A stretch of 38,564 nucleotides of DNA from CAZEYT01 sp964516295 (lineage in GTDB: Bacteria > Verrucomicrobiota > Verrucomicrobiia > Chthoniobacterales > Terrimicrobiaceae): positions 1 through 38,564 of the forward strand of contig CAZEYT010000021.1 of the NCBI GenBank assembly GCA_964516295.1. The letters run 5' to 3'. The notes under the pieces are model-generated. The model did not search any database and was not told where the DNA came from. It worked only from the letters and a program-made list of their open reading frames with translations. This document shows, piece after piece, positions 1 through 6,843 of this stretch. Both the position numbers and the translations under genes were made by a program. Every line of letters begins with the position of its first letter. The stretch's first letter is position 1.

Positions 1-53
1 GACACCGCCCTTTCACGGCGGTAACACGGGTTCGAATCCCGTTAGGGTCGCCA
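1..53 (+). tRNA. tRNA-Glu (TTC), 5' end cut by window edge
   Basis: The anticodon stem pairs 5-9 with 17-21 around a seven-base loop (10-16) whose middle triplet, 12-14, is TTC, so it reads glutamate codons. The T-arm pairs 26-30 with 38-42 around TTCGAAT. The 3' acceptor strand runs 43-49, with discriminator G at 50 and an encoded CCA at 51-53. The D-arm and 5' acceptor strand lie before the window. The 3' end of a tRNA gene beside mobilization genes is a typical integration site; I found no second copy of this 3' end in the window. Confidence 0.93.
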
Positions 54-383
54 CTAATCCCGAGTGACAAACCGGCTGTAGAGGCTGATGAATACAGGCG
101 TAGCGGGCGATCGAAGCGATTTTCGGAGTGGGGCGGTTCCGGCACGTTTGCGCGACATTTTTGTTACCTTTTGTTACCCTGCCCGGTTACGATCGGATGT
201 TGGTGAGAGAGCACGAAAGAGTATTTTTCAGCCGTGATCCGTGTCGGACGTTTGGCACGGGCGAAAGGGTTTCGCGAAGCTGGATGTGCATTGGAGCTTT
301 AACGTGCATCTGGTAAATCAACTCAATCACTGTCAACCATTGGCTTACTGGACACTTTGGGTGGGATTTGACCCCAAGCGCCC
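54..383. other. Non-coding stretch between tRNA and first operon
   Basis: This 330-base stretch has no convincing gene; the short reading frames in it have no recognisable product and no good start context. Its one clear structure is a perfect tandem repeat at 159-178, listed separately. It also receives the 3' end of the minus-strand operon that stops at 384. I see no strong rho-independent terminator. Given the tRNA, it could be the end of an integrated element where integrase arm sites would lie, but that is inference. Confidence 0.5.
159..178. repeat. Perfect 10-bp tandem repeat (TTTTGTTACC x2)
   Basis: TTTTGTTACC occurs at 159-168 and again at 169-178 with no spacer. It stands out as AT-rich in GC-rich sequence and sits about 105 bp past the tRNA-Glu 3' end. 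Short direct repeats there could be arm-type sites of a tyrosine recombinase or binding sites of another element protein. No integrase gene is in the window to support either idea. Confidence 0.6.
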
Positions 384-1184
384 CTACTCCGCCTTTGCCT
401 CTGGCCAGGAAAGAATGGTTACGGCGTAATCGGTTCTGCCGAGCCGAGCGCTTTCCGTCCACAGCCTCCCGCCGTAGTTGCGGGAGGAAAACCATTCCGA
501 GGTGTGAGACGCTCCCTCGATGACTTCATAGGATTCCTTGGCAAGACATGACAACGCCGTGCTGTTGTCGGGCACAAACCGATTGGCGAGAATTCCAAAT
601 CCCATGTCGTCTGCCCAACGCGATGAACGCGCTCGGATGATAGCTTTTCCCTTTGAGAAAACTGCCACACATGCGTCGTCGGTGGTCATCACATACCGGA
701 AGGCAGTGGCCTGGATGCTCGCCTTGGCAAGGTCCGCTAGCTGAAGAATGGCGCTGAGAGAAAGGAACGAGCGGTTTCCTGTGAATTTGCGAAGGGCATC
801 CTCGGGAATCAAAAGAGCAGCCGCAAACAGGTCTGCTTGACGTTCGATGCGATCCTTCACGCACCGAAAGGGCTCTACCGAATTGTGAACCCGACCGCTC
901 ACAATGAGGTCGCGATGTTCTTCGATATAGAAATGACCCAGTTCGTGACAGATGGAGAATCTGATGCGACCAAGCGAAAGGTTCCGATCCGGGATTGGAT
1001 GGAAAAGAATGAAGACTCCCTCCGATGGATGAAACTCGAGGCGGCCATGGAATCGCCGCGAAAAATCCCCGGCGGCCAACTCGATACCTTCCTCCCGGCA
1101 GACAAGTTCCAAGTCCACCGGGAGAGTGAGTTTGAAGGTCTTGGCTACTGCGGCAGCAAGCGACTCGATGGCAATCTCATTCAC
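384..1184 (-). CDS. ImmA/IrrE-type metallopeptidase
   Basis: Predicted zinc-dependent endopeptidase of the ImmA/IrrE (DUF955) family, about 266 residues. The zinc motif HELGH is at residues 80-84 from the chosen start, and a downstream ERQADLFAAALLIP stretch supplies the usual third ligand and conserved helix. Known family members cleave regulators: ImmA of ICEBs1 cuts the element repressor and IrrE of Deinococcus cuts DdrO. I chose GTG at 1184 because it overlaps the stop of the upstream gene (TGA 1179-1177); another in-frame GTG at 1229 would add 15 residues. It is the last gene of an operon behind a sigma factor and a small acidic protein, so the acidic protein, an anti-sigma factor or an element repressor are candidate substrates (inference). 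The C-terminal half has no domain I recognise. Confidence 0.85.
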   Translation of the reverse strand: MNEIAIESLAAAVAKTFKLTLPVDLELVCREEGIELAAGDFSRRFHGRLEFHPSEGVFILFHPIPDRNLSLGRIRFSICHELGHFYIEEHRDLIVSGRVHNSVEPFRCVKDRIERQADLFAAALLIPEDALRKFTGNRSFLSLSAILQLADLAKASIQATAFRYVMTTDDACVAVFSKGKAIIRARSSRWADDMGFGILANRFVPDNSTALSCLAKESYEVIEGASHTSEWFSSRNYGGRLWTESARLGRTDYAVTILSWPEAKAE

Positions 1185-1530
1185 CCCGCCGATCACGCCG
1201 TTCCTGGATACGACGCAGGACTTCCTCACGCTTGCGGGCGAGTTCAGCTTTTATTTCCTCGTCCATGTCATCGGTGGAGAGAGAACGGTGCATCGCCTCA
1301 AATTCACCCGCCAACTCCGGAACATGTGATTCCTCGGCCTGGCGCTCGACCCCAGCAAGCGGGTCGTCCCCGAGTCTTTCCAAGGCTGCCTGCCCCTCGG
1401 TGGAGAGCTTGCAGTCTGAGGCCAGAAACTGTTCGACCTCCTCCTCGGAAAATTCCGCTGAATAGGTATGCAGCGCCCCGGACACCAGTGCTTCGAGTGC
1501 GCACTCTTCACGCTCAGAGTTGGGATTCAT
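1177..1530 (-). CDS. Small acidic protein, unknown function
   Basis: A 117-residue protein rich in Glu and Asp, with no signal peptide or membrane segment. The C-terminal third, from about residue 85, is strongly charged and likely to form a long helix or coiled coil (many E, K and R with regular Leu/Ile). ATG at 1530 overlaps the stop of the sigma-factor gene (TGATG), and its own stop overlaps the GTG start of the peptidase gene, so all three are translationally coupled. I recognise no family. Position between a sigma factor and an ImmA-type protease makes an anti-sigma or adaptor role possible, but nothing in the sequence proves it. Confidence 0.7.
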   Translation of the reverse strand: MNPNSEREECALEALVSGALHTYSAEFSEEEVEQFLASDCKLSTEGQAALERLGDDPLAGVERQAEESHVPELAGEFEAMHRSLSTDDMDEEIKAELARKREEVLRRIQERRDRRGE

Positions 1531-2171
1531 CAACGCACCCCCTTCTGTTTGAGAATATCACGGAATTTATTGAGCAGAGCTTGTTTTGCTCCTTTGACTT
1601 CGACGGCGGAAACCACGACGCGCCTGCGATTATAGATTTCTTTCGCGATTTCCTGCGGTCCCCAGCCGACTCCATCAGCCATTATCTCCGCCACCATCTT
1701 CTGTTTGGGAGGCAGAGTCGGAACGAACGCACGAAATTCCGCGAAGATGTTTTCGGCAAGATCACCCTCTCCACAGAAGATTTTCCAGGCGCTTCCGGTG
1801 TCAGTTCCCGAGAGAGCTTCGCCGATATCCGCGGCGAATTCGTCGTCCTGCTTCTGCCGGGCGGAGCGCTTTCGGACCGCATCGACAGCACGGCAATAGG
1901 AGATATTGAAAAGCAATGGGCGGAGCGGCCTGTTGACATCCAATGTTCCGGCGCACGCCTTCTCATAGATGATTTTGAACGTGTCGTTCACCGCGTTGGC
2001 CGCCTCGTCCGAAGGGAGATAGGCGATTCTGGATTCGAGGAAGCACATCAAGCGCTCCCTGTAACGGAGGTAGAGGACGCGGATCGCGTCTCGCTTTTCG
2101 GAGTCATCGCCGAGCAGGCCCAGTTGAGCCTCCAGGTCGAGATCCATCTCGTCGCTGACTTGGGGGAGCAC
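1530..2171 (-). CDS. Sigma-70 family (ECF-like) RNA polymerase sigma factor
   Basis: A 213-residue protein with the two-domain plan of an extracytoplasmic-function sigma factor. Region 2 spans about residues 28-105 (RYRERL, then a DEAANAVNDTF stretch and LRPLLFNISY CRAVDAVRKR, the core- and -10-binding part). Region 4 spans about 145-205, starting at LPPKQKMVAE, with a helix-turn-helix near GPQEIAKE. It lacks regions 1.1 and 3. The linker, about residues 110-140, is acidic. GTG at 2171 is the first start after an in-frame stop; ATG at 2147 is an alternative. It heads the operon with the acidic protein and the ImmA-type protease. A 19-bp palindrome at 2220-2238 lies just upstream. Its targets may be element genes (inference). 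Confidence 0.8.
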   Translation of the reverse strand: MLPQVSDEMDLDLEAQLGLLGDDSEKRDAIRVLYLRYRERLMCFLESRIAYLPSDEAANAVNDTFKIIYEKACAGTLDVNRPLRPLLFNISYCRAVDAVRKRSARQKQDDEFAADIGEALSGTDTGSAWKIFCGEGDLAENIFAEFRAFVPTLPPKQKMVAEIMADGVGWGPQEIAKEIYNRRRVVVSAVEVKGAKQALLNKFRDILKQKGVR

Positions 2172-2219
2172 GCGTTCAGTAAACTCATTTCATAGGTGGC
2201 TCGCAAGAAATCGTCGGGA

Positions 2220-2238
2220 GGAACAAATTTTTTGTTCC
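2220..2238. promoter_or_regulatory. 19-bp palindrome between divergent operons
   Basis: GGAACAAA (2220-2227) and TTTGTTCC (2231-2238) are perfect inverted arms around TTT. The site lies 49 bp before the GTG of the minus-strand sigma-factor gene and about 130 bp before the plus-strand mobilization block, where an operator for both directions would be expected. It is too far from any stop codon to be an obvious terminator. Confidence 0.5.
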
Positions 2239-2290
2239 GGGACGGCTTCGGCTCCGAGCTTCTTGTGAAACCGCACATACGCGGACCTTC

Positions 2291-2313
2291 CGCGAAGAAG
2301 CAGCTACTTCGCG
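2291..2313. other. Hairpin ahead of mobilization block
   Basis: CGCGAAG (2291-2297) pairs perfectly with CTTCGCG (2307-2313) across a 9-base loop. It lies in the divergent intergenic region about 50 bp before the first plus-strand gene, so it could be a leader hairpin or a second regulator site. No poly-T follows it. Confidence 0.35.
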
Positions 2314-2365
2314 CCAGATACAGCACATACCGAGGCTCTGCAGGCTGCGCATCCCACCAAAAGCC

Positions 2366-2884
2366 ATGGCCTGGCAAATCCAAATCAACCGCGCGAAACC
2401 CAACCCGACAGGAAAAGACAAATCCGGAAGCTATCCAATCCCTCAGCAGTTGCTGGGAGAGTGGGTGGACCTGAAAAACATCGGTGACGCGAACGTCACG
2501 CTCTCGATGCTTCACCTTTCGGACACCGATTTCGAACCCGGGTGTGGGGCGAAGCAACCCACCATTTATTGGAATGGCTCACAATATACGACGCTGAAAC
2601 CGGGCGAGATTGTCCGCGTTCATACCGGGAAGAGCGCCGATGTCGCATCCATGCGTTCGGAAGACAAGAGCGGCGTCCATTATCACGCCTATGCCGAGAA
2701 GGGAAACTTCGTCCTGAACAATACCTGCGGGGACACACTCGCCGTCTGGTATAAAGACAAGGATGGGAAGTGGCGTCAGGATGACGAGGCCAGCTACAGC
2801 CCGAAGCCGCCCGAAGGCACGGTGCTGTATCGCGCGGGTGCCAGCTTGGTCCCTGCGGGAGCGACGGCGGGGGTGGCGCGGTGA
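2366..2884 (+). CDS. Lamin-tail-like beta-sandwich protein
   Basis: A 172-residue protein whose first ~135 residues resemble a bacterial lamin-tail domain (LTD): a GEWVDLKNIGD segment near residue 31, a hydrophobic strand (VTLSMLHLSD), then PGEIVRVHTG and a late NNTCGDTLAVWYKDKDGKW block, the usual W-x-N-x-GD-x-L-x-D-x-DG ending of this fold. There is no signal peptide, so it is probably cytosolic. The C-terminus is a low-complexity Pro/Ala/Gly tail. Bacterial LTD proteins are often linked to nucleases or envelope proteins; the job here is unknown. It is the first gene of the plus-strand block and shares a GTGA overlap with the next gene. The fold assignment is from pattern only. Confidence 0.6.
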   Translation: MAWQIQINRAKPNPTGKDKSGSYPIPQQLLGEWVDLKNIGDANVTLSMLHLSDTDFEPGCGAKQPTIYWNGSQYTTLKPGEIVRVHTGKSADVASMRSEDKSGVHYHAYAEKGNFVLNNTCGDTLAVWYKDKDGKWRQDDEASYSPKPPEGTVLYRAGASLVPAGATAGVAR

Positions 2885-3147
2885 GCACCACCTTCGACGG
2901 CGCGGTCATCCGCGAACAGGGCATCACATTCGCATGCGTTGTGGTGAAGCCCCATGTGCTGAACTCGAACGCGGATGCGAATAACGCCATCGCATCCTTT
3001 TCCACATACTTCCCCGGAATGCCTGTCGTGCTGGCCGCCCAAAGATCGAGAGGATTCACCTACTTCGGCAGGAGGGACATTTCCCGCTTCCTTGCATCCG
3101 TGAATCCGAGACGGATTCCGTGGAAGCGATACAGGTTTTCCGGCTGA
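2881..3147 (+). CDS. Small mobilization-block protein, unknown function
   Basis: An 88-residue soluble protein starting with GTG at 2881, overlapping the previous stop (TGA 2882-2884). It begins with alternating hydrophobic residues (ITFACVVVKPHVL), as in a short beta-strand, contains a FFPGMPVVLAAQ-like strand (here YFPGMPVVLAAQ), and ends with basic residues (RRIPWKRYRF). I recognise no named family, but the compact alpha/beta pattern and the coupling to the lamin-tail-like gene suggest the two act together. Codon use matches the neighbouring genes, so I regard it as real. Confidence 0.65.
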   Translation: MSTTFDGAVIREQGITFACVVVKPHVLNSNADANNAIASFSTYFPGMPVVLAAQRSRGFTYFGRRDISRFLASVNPRRIPWKRYRFSG

Positions 3148-3202
3148 AAGCTGACTTCCCGGGCCGCAAAGCGTGAGATGAAGCAAATCGATTTTCGCGC
3201 TC

Positions 3203-3442
3203 ATGGGTAGCTTCTACCTGAAGGACGGGCAGATTTCGAGTCTGCTCGACAAGACCCAGTCCGGGAAAGTCGCTCCCAGCCGGGAGCAACTGGGGCGGGA
3301 GATTCTGCCACCGTCGTGGGCATGGAAACACTCCGCTCCCTCGAAAACGACCTCCACTTCGCCGATCACCGTCACCCCGTTGACTTCATCGAGCCCCTTC
3401 CGCCGCCGGACGACCAGCTTCACCGCATCTGCGAGGTTCTGA
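3203..3442 (+). CDS. Possible small gene or frameshifted 5' part
   Basis: From ATG 3203, the first ~40 codons (MGSFYLKDGQISSLLDKTQ and onward) have codon use like the neighbours, with GC-rich third positions and a plausible soluble helix. After about 3320 the frame turns into Ser/Thr-rich low-complexity sequence while the adjacent frame (the 3322-3639 gene) becomes the convincing one. A 120-base overlap of two real genes is unlikely. Either the true gene ends early or a single-base change has separated two parts of one longer protein. I cannot decide from sequence alone. Confidence 0.3.
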   Translation: MGSFYLKDGQISSLLDKTQSGKVAPSREQLGREILPPSWAWKHSAPSKTTSTSPITVTPLTSSSPFRRRTTSFTASARF

Positions 3443-3639
3443 GTCGGACCTTCGGCTGGGTCGCGCAGGCGACCACCGTCGAGCAGAAGGGCCTCCGAGC
3501 CTCGGTCGTTCTTTATTGCGTCCGCGCCGACTTGCTGGGCGCGGCGACGCTCGAGGAACTCGGTGCAACGGTCGGCACGCCGCAGGCCGTGGTGGACGAA
3601 CTCGTCTCCGACTTTTGCCACAGCATCGGGTGGGAATGA
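3322..3639 (+). CDS. Small protein with possible helix-turn-helix
   Basis: A 105-residue soluble protein. ATG at 3322 is chosen over an in-frame GTG at 3316. Its stop at 3639 overlaps the next gene's ATG at 3636 (ATGA). Residues about 70-100 (ATLEELGATVGTPQAVVDEL) read like a helix-turn-helix, so DNA binding is possible. I do not recognise the family. The stretch just before (from ATG 3203) has good codon bias in a different frame and runs into this gene, so either a short overlapping gene precedes it or a frameshift has split a longer one. Confidence 0.6.
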   Translation: METLRSLENDLHFADHRHPVDFIEPLPPPDDQLHRICEVLSRTFGWVAQATTVEQKGLRASVVLYCVRADLLGAATLEELGATVGTPQAVVDELVSDFCHSIGWE

Positions 3640-4625
3640 AATCGTCGCTCCCCTCCGATGAGCGGGTTCTTGGCGTGCCGACAGACCAGCTCCGCGCTAT
3701 TTCGCTCGAAGATTTACTCGTCTGGCATGGACTTGTGGTAAGGACCGAAGGCCGCAGCGTTCGAGCGAAGTCGGACCAACACAACATCGTCGTAACGGGC
3801 GACCGATGGTTCGACAATAAAGTCGGCCTCGGCGGAGCCGGAGCGATCGACCTTCAGATGCATCTCGGCAGGGAGGATTTTTCTTCCGCCTGCCAAACGC
3901 TCGCCTCCCGGTTTCGACCGGGCGTCGGTGTTCGCGGCGGAGAGATTGCCACCCCTCCTCGAAGCCGTTCCGAACGACTGCCGTTCGCGGCCCTGATGGC
4001 AAAATACGCCGCGAGGGACGACGCAAACTGGCCGGCAGCCCGCGCCTACCTGGTGGAAGCACGACGCATCGAAGCCGCGCTGGTGGACGAACTCCATGCG
4101 GTCGGTTCGATCTACGCGAACACCCATCGCCCCAACCCCAGTCTCGTTTTCCTGCACCGGACCGAGGGCGGCAAGGTAACTGGCGCGACCCTCCGCGATA
4201 CCCGGCACGACTCCACCTTTCGTCCCTGCCTCGGAGAAAAGCTCTCGGCGTGGTTCGCCGTCGGCTGCGGCCTCCGCGACGCCCGCTCCGTCGTGGCCGT
4301 GGAATCACCCATCGACGCCCTGAGTTATTACACCCTCTTCGCCGGTCGTTCCGACCTGCTTGCCGTGGTGAGTTGTAGCGGATCGAGCGTGCCCGTGCCA
4401 TTGATGGCGCAAGCTTACGAGCGGAGACAACCGTTCATCGTGGCGTTGGACCGCGATGCCACGGGCGAGCGCGGGTGGCGCAACGCGTGGAACGAAACCG
4501 CGGATTGGACCGGTTTCGCCATCTCGTCCGAACTTCCGCGAGGCAAGGACTGGAACGCCGACCTTCTGGCCCTCCGCCCCAGGCGGGAGGTCGCTCGCCC
4601 GCAACAGGCCCACTTCCATGCGTGA
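3636..4625 (+). CDS. TOPRIM-domain primase-like protein (DUF3991-type)
   Basis: A 329-residue protein of the DUF3991/TOPRIM type common on conjugative and mobilizable elements. The N-terminal part resembles a primase-associated domain (WFDNKVGLGGAGAIDL, near residue 60, then a helix with ACQTLASRF). The central DUF3991-like part ends in TLRDT. The TOPRIM domain lies in the C-terminal third, with the acidic signature VAVESPIDALSYY and the later metal-binding ALDRDATGERG (DxD). TOPRIM domains of this kind serve primases that lay down RNA on transferred single strands. I chose ATG at 3636 because it overlaps the preceding stop; the frame stays open upstream but that part is Arg-rich non-coding-like sequence. 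It fits a role in copying the element's DNA after transfer (inference). Confidence 0.8.
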   Translation: MKSSLPSDERVLGVPTDQLRAISLEDLLVWHGLVVRTEGRSVRAKSDQHNIVVTGDRWFDNKVGLGGAGAIDLQMHLGREDFSSACQTLASRFRPGVGVRGGEIATPPRSRSERLPFAALMAKYAARDDANWPAARAYLVEARRIEAALVDELHAVGSIYANTHRPNPSLVFLHRTEGGKVTGATLRDTRHDSTFRPCLGEKLSAWFAVGCGLRDARSVVAVESPIDALSYYTLFAGRSDLLAVVSCSGSSVPVPLMAQAYERRQPFIVALDRDATGERGWRNAWNETADWTGFAISSELPRGKDWNADLLALRPRREVARPQQAHFHA

Positions 4626-4881
4626 GCAACCGCCCAATTTCATCTTTGGCGCGATCTATCGCACCAAATCCGGGCGGGCCGATGCCTCGGCCGCCGCCGC
4701 GCGCTTCAACTGCTACACGCCAGCCTCGCCGGACATCCTGCCGCGCGCCTACGTGGCCGATTGCTGGGTTTGCGACGCCTTCGGGCGCATCGATCCCGGC
4801 CTGAACGTTTCGCCAATCCCGGTCCGCAAGGAAGACCTGGGCCGGATCATCAACACCATCGCTCAAGGGCAGCGCCTTTGA
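4618..4881 (+). CDS. Small mobilization-block protein, unknown function
   Basis: An 87-residue soluble protein. ATG at 4618 overlaps the end of the TOPRIM gene, and its stop (TGA 4879-4881) overlaps a possible TTG start of the next gene. It contains two cysteines close together (VADCWVCDAFGRID), which could bind a metal or form a disulfide, and a C-terminal helix (EDLGRIINTIAQ). I recognise no family. Placement between primase-like and ArdC genes suggests an accessory of DNA processing, but that is only context. Confidence 0.6.
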   Translation: MREQPPNFIFGAIYRTKSGRADASAAAARFNCYTPASPDILPRAYVADCWVCDAFGRIDPGLNVSPIPVRKEDLGRIINTIAQGQRL

Positions 4882-4901
4882 GCCAACCCCTTTATCTCCC
4901 C

Positions 4902-5114
4902 ATGCCCGCCGCCATTCCCGACCTTCACGCGACCCTCCTTGAAACCTACTTCTTCGCTTACATCGACCGCCGCGTCGGCGCCGACGAGACGCCGCTCTTC
5001 ACCCTCGAGCTCGACGGCGAGCCGCTCGCCGCCGTCATCGCGCGCAAGTTTGACCTTCCGATTTCCTACGCGGAAGCCGCCATCGACCTGGCCCGCATCG
5101 AGGTCGCGCTATGA
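4902..5114 (+). CDS. Small mobilization-block protein, unknown function
   Basis: A 70-residue acidic, soluble protein (79 if TTG at 4878, which overlaps the previous stop, is used). It has a mostly helical pattern (DLHATLLETYFFAYIDRR) followed by a strand-like TPLFTLELDGEPL and another helix ending in IDLARIEVAL. Its stop overlaps the ATG of the ArdC gene at 5111 (ATGA), so the two are coupled. No family recognised. The lack of a Shine-Dalgarno sequence before 4902 leaves the start uncertain. Confidence 0.55.
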   Translation: MPAAIPDLHATLLETYFFAYIDRRVGADETPLFTLELDGEPLAAVIARKFDLPISYAEAAIDLARIEVAL

Positions 5115-6130
5115 GCCGGGACATCTACGAGGCCATCACCGACCGCTTCATCGAGCAGTTGAAACGCGGCACCGTGCCGTGGCAGCGGCCGTGGCTCTCC
5201 GCGCAGAACATCGTCTCGCGAAAACCCTACCGCGGAATCAACGCCCTGCTCCTCGGTTCCGCGCCGTTTGGTTCGCCGTTCTGGGTGTCGTTCAAACAGG
5301 CTCTTGATCTCGGCGGGCACGTCCGCAAGGGCGAGAAATCCACGCCCGTCATCTACTATAAGTTTCTCGAAAAACGAGACGAAGCCGGCCAGATCGTCAT
5401 CCGCGCGGACGGCACGCCGGCCCGCGTTCCCTTCATCCGCTGGTCGAATGTCTTCAACCTCGACCAGACGGCGGACATCCAAGCCCCGGCTCTCACCGTC
5501 ACGCCCGACGAACCTCGCCCCTGCGACAAAGCCGCCGCCATCGTCGCCGAAGCGAAGCTCTGCCCCATTCATCACGTCGGCTTTGCGGCCCTCTACTCCC
5601 CGGAGCGGGACGTGATCCAGATGCCGGCGCCCGGCACGTTCCGCACACCCGAGGACTACCACCACACGCTCTTTCACGAGATGATCCATGCCACCGGTCA
5701 CGGTTCACGCCTCGACCGCGAAGGCGTCACTCAGCCCGTCAAGTTCGGCTCCGACCGCTACTCCCGAGAGGAACTCATCGCCGAACTCGGCGCGGCCTTT
5801 CTCTCGAACGAGGCCGGAATTTTGAGCGAGGTGCAGTTCCAAAACTCCGCCGCCTACCTCGGTTCCTGGATTCAAAAGCTGGAAAACGACCCGCGCCTCA
5901 TCGTCTCCGCCGCCGCACAGGCACAGCGCGGCAGCGATTTCATTCGCGGCATCCAGCACGCCGAGAGCGTGTCCGAGCAAGAGCCGGTGTTCGCCATCGA
6001 GGAAACCCGCTTTGCGCCAACATCGGAATCTGTCCCCACCGCGAGGATCGCGGAAGACGCTCCTCCCCGGTGGAATCGCCCGAGGCGAACGGCGAATCCG
6101 GTCACCCACCAAGGGAGGCTCGCACTGTGA
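5111..6130 (+). CDS. ArdC-type antirestriction protein with zincin domain
   Basis: A 339-residue protein of the ArdC family. The N-terminal single-strand-DNA-binding domain (residues ~1-125) shows the usual DIYEAITDRFIEQL start, the PWQRPW motif, YRGINALLL, and FWVSFKQALDLGG. The C-terminal half is a zinc metallopeptidase-like domain with HEMIHATGH at 189-197 and a downstream SREELIAELGAAFL helix carrying the likely third ligand. ArdC of plasmid pSa binds single-stranded DNA and protects incoming DNA from restriction. It is the last gene before the repeat-rich gap, with a short variable Ser/Thr/Pro-rich tail after about residue 290. It most likely guards the transferred strand on entry to a recipient. 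Annotation is secure; the exact substrate of the protease-like domain is not known. Confidence 0.9.
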   Translation: MSRDIYEAITDRFIEQLKRGTVPWQRPWLSAQNIVSRKPYRGINALLLGSAPFGSPFWVSFKQALDLGGHVRKGEKSTPVIYYKFLEKRDEAGQIVIRADGTPARVPFIRWSNVFNLDQTADIQAPALTVTPDEPRPCDKAAAIVAEAKLCPIHHVGFAALYSPERDVIQMPAPGTFRTPEDYHHTLFHEMIHATGHGSRLDREGVTQPVKFGSDRYSREELIAELGAAFLSNEAGILSEVQFQNSAAYLGSWIQKLENDPRLIVSAAAQAQRGSDFIRGIQHAESVSEQEPVFAIEETRFAPTSESVPTARIAEDAPPRWNRPRRTANPVTHQGRLAL

Positions 6131-6183
6131 AGGGAAAGCCCGGCATCGGACCACGATTCCGCATCCGCGGCGGATACGCGCTC

Positions 6184-6212
6184 ATTCGGCCGGACTCCTC
6201 GCCCGGCCGAAT
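6184..6212. repeat. Perfect 10-bp inverted repeat
   Basis: ATTCGGCCGG (6184-6193) and CCGGCCGAAT (6203-6212) pair perfectly across a 9-base loop. It is one of the strongest hairpins in the gap between the ArdC and relaxase operons. No poly-T follows, so it is unlikely to be a simple terminator even though it lies 54 bp after the ArdC stop. Confidence 0.65.
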
Positions 6213-6397
6213 CAGCGCCACCCTCCCGGCGACGAGCGCCCCGGCCGCCCGATTGAAGGAACCGCCCGCTGCGCTCGACGGCTTCCTTCAAACCGGCGGC
6301 TGCACCGAGTCGATCCCTTCCCGCCGTCATTCATTCGCTCCGCGCCGTTCCACGTTTCCATCCCGGGCACGATTCCGCAGTCGCGGTTTCGGCGCTC

Positions 6398-6468
6398 ATT
6401 GGCCGGAGCCGCTGACGGCCCCGGGGGCGGCGCAGGCTTGCCCCGCGGGCCTACCGTCTCCGGCCAAT
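6398..6468. repeat. Perfect 11-bp inverted repeat with long spacer
   Basis: ATTGGCCGGAG (6398-6408) and CTCCGGCCAAT (6458-6468) are perfect inverted copies 49 bp apart. The spacer is itself very GC-rich. Long-spaced arms like these can be recognised by a dimeric protein or form a large stem. Confidence 0.6.
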
Positions 6469-6727
6469 CAGCTTACCTCGGCCGACTCGCTTGATGGCGT
6501 CCGCCCATTCGATCCGTCCTCGCGCCTCCCTTCGGTCGGGCTGCGGGGGGATCGAATCGGCGGCGGTGACTCGTCCTCATCCCGAGAAAATCAGCCACGC
6601 GCGACCGTCTCTTCTTTCAAGGTGGGACTCACCCGCTCCAGCGGACTCAACGTTTCGCCCGCCTCCGAAATCGCCGCAGCTTCGGCACCCTTGGGCATTC
6701 CGCGCCTTCTCAAAGCAATAGGGCAAA

Positions 6728-6774
6728 GTGATTTCCCCGGGGGAAATCACCATGGCGTTTTCGCCGGGCGAAAA
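6728..6774. repeat. Two adjacent perfect palindromes with shared CC-G-GG core
   Basis: The first palindrome, 6728-6750, has 11-base arms (GTGATTTCCCC and its inverse) around a single G. Seven bases later, 6758-6774 has 8-base arms (TTTTCGCC and GGCGAAAA) around a single G. Both have an odd centre and share the CC-G-GG core but differ in their flanks. They lie 73-119 bp before the ribbon-helix-helix gene that heads the relaxase operon. They could be binding sites for the relaxase accessory protein, or cruciforms at oriT. Confidence 0.7.
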
Positions 6775-6828
6775 TGCTCCGTTCTCCGCGGGTCAGGCCC
6801 GCTCCGAAGCCCATCCGGCTTCCAAATC

Positions 6829-6843
6829 CTTAATGTCATTAAG
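6829..6843. promoter_or_regulatory. Probable operator of the ribbon-helix-helix gene
   Basis: CTTAATG (6829-6835) and CATTAAG (6837-6843) are perfect inverted arms around one T, and the site ends three bases before the ATG at 6847. It is AT-rich in GC-rich surroundings. Ribbon-helix-helix proteins bind short palindromes and often repress their own operon, and a protein bound here would cover the ribosome-binding region and promoter end. Autoregulation of the relaxase operon is therefore likely (inference). Confidence 0.55.

Noticed and set aside
837..2195. 452-residue plus-strand frame over the sigma-protease operon
   Set aside because: Antisense to three coupled genes with recognisable families; no recognisable product.
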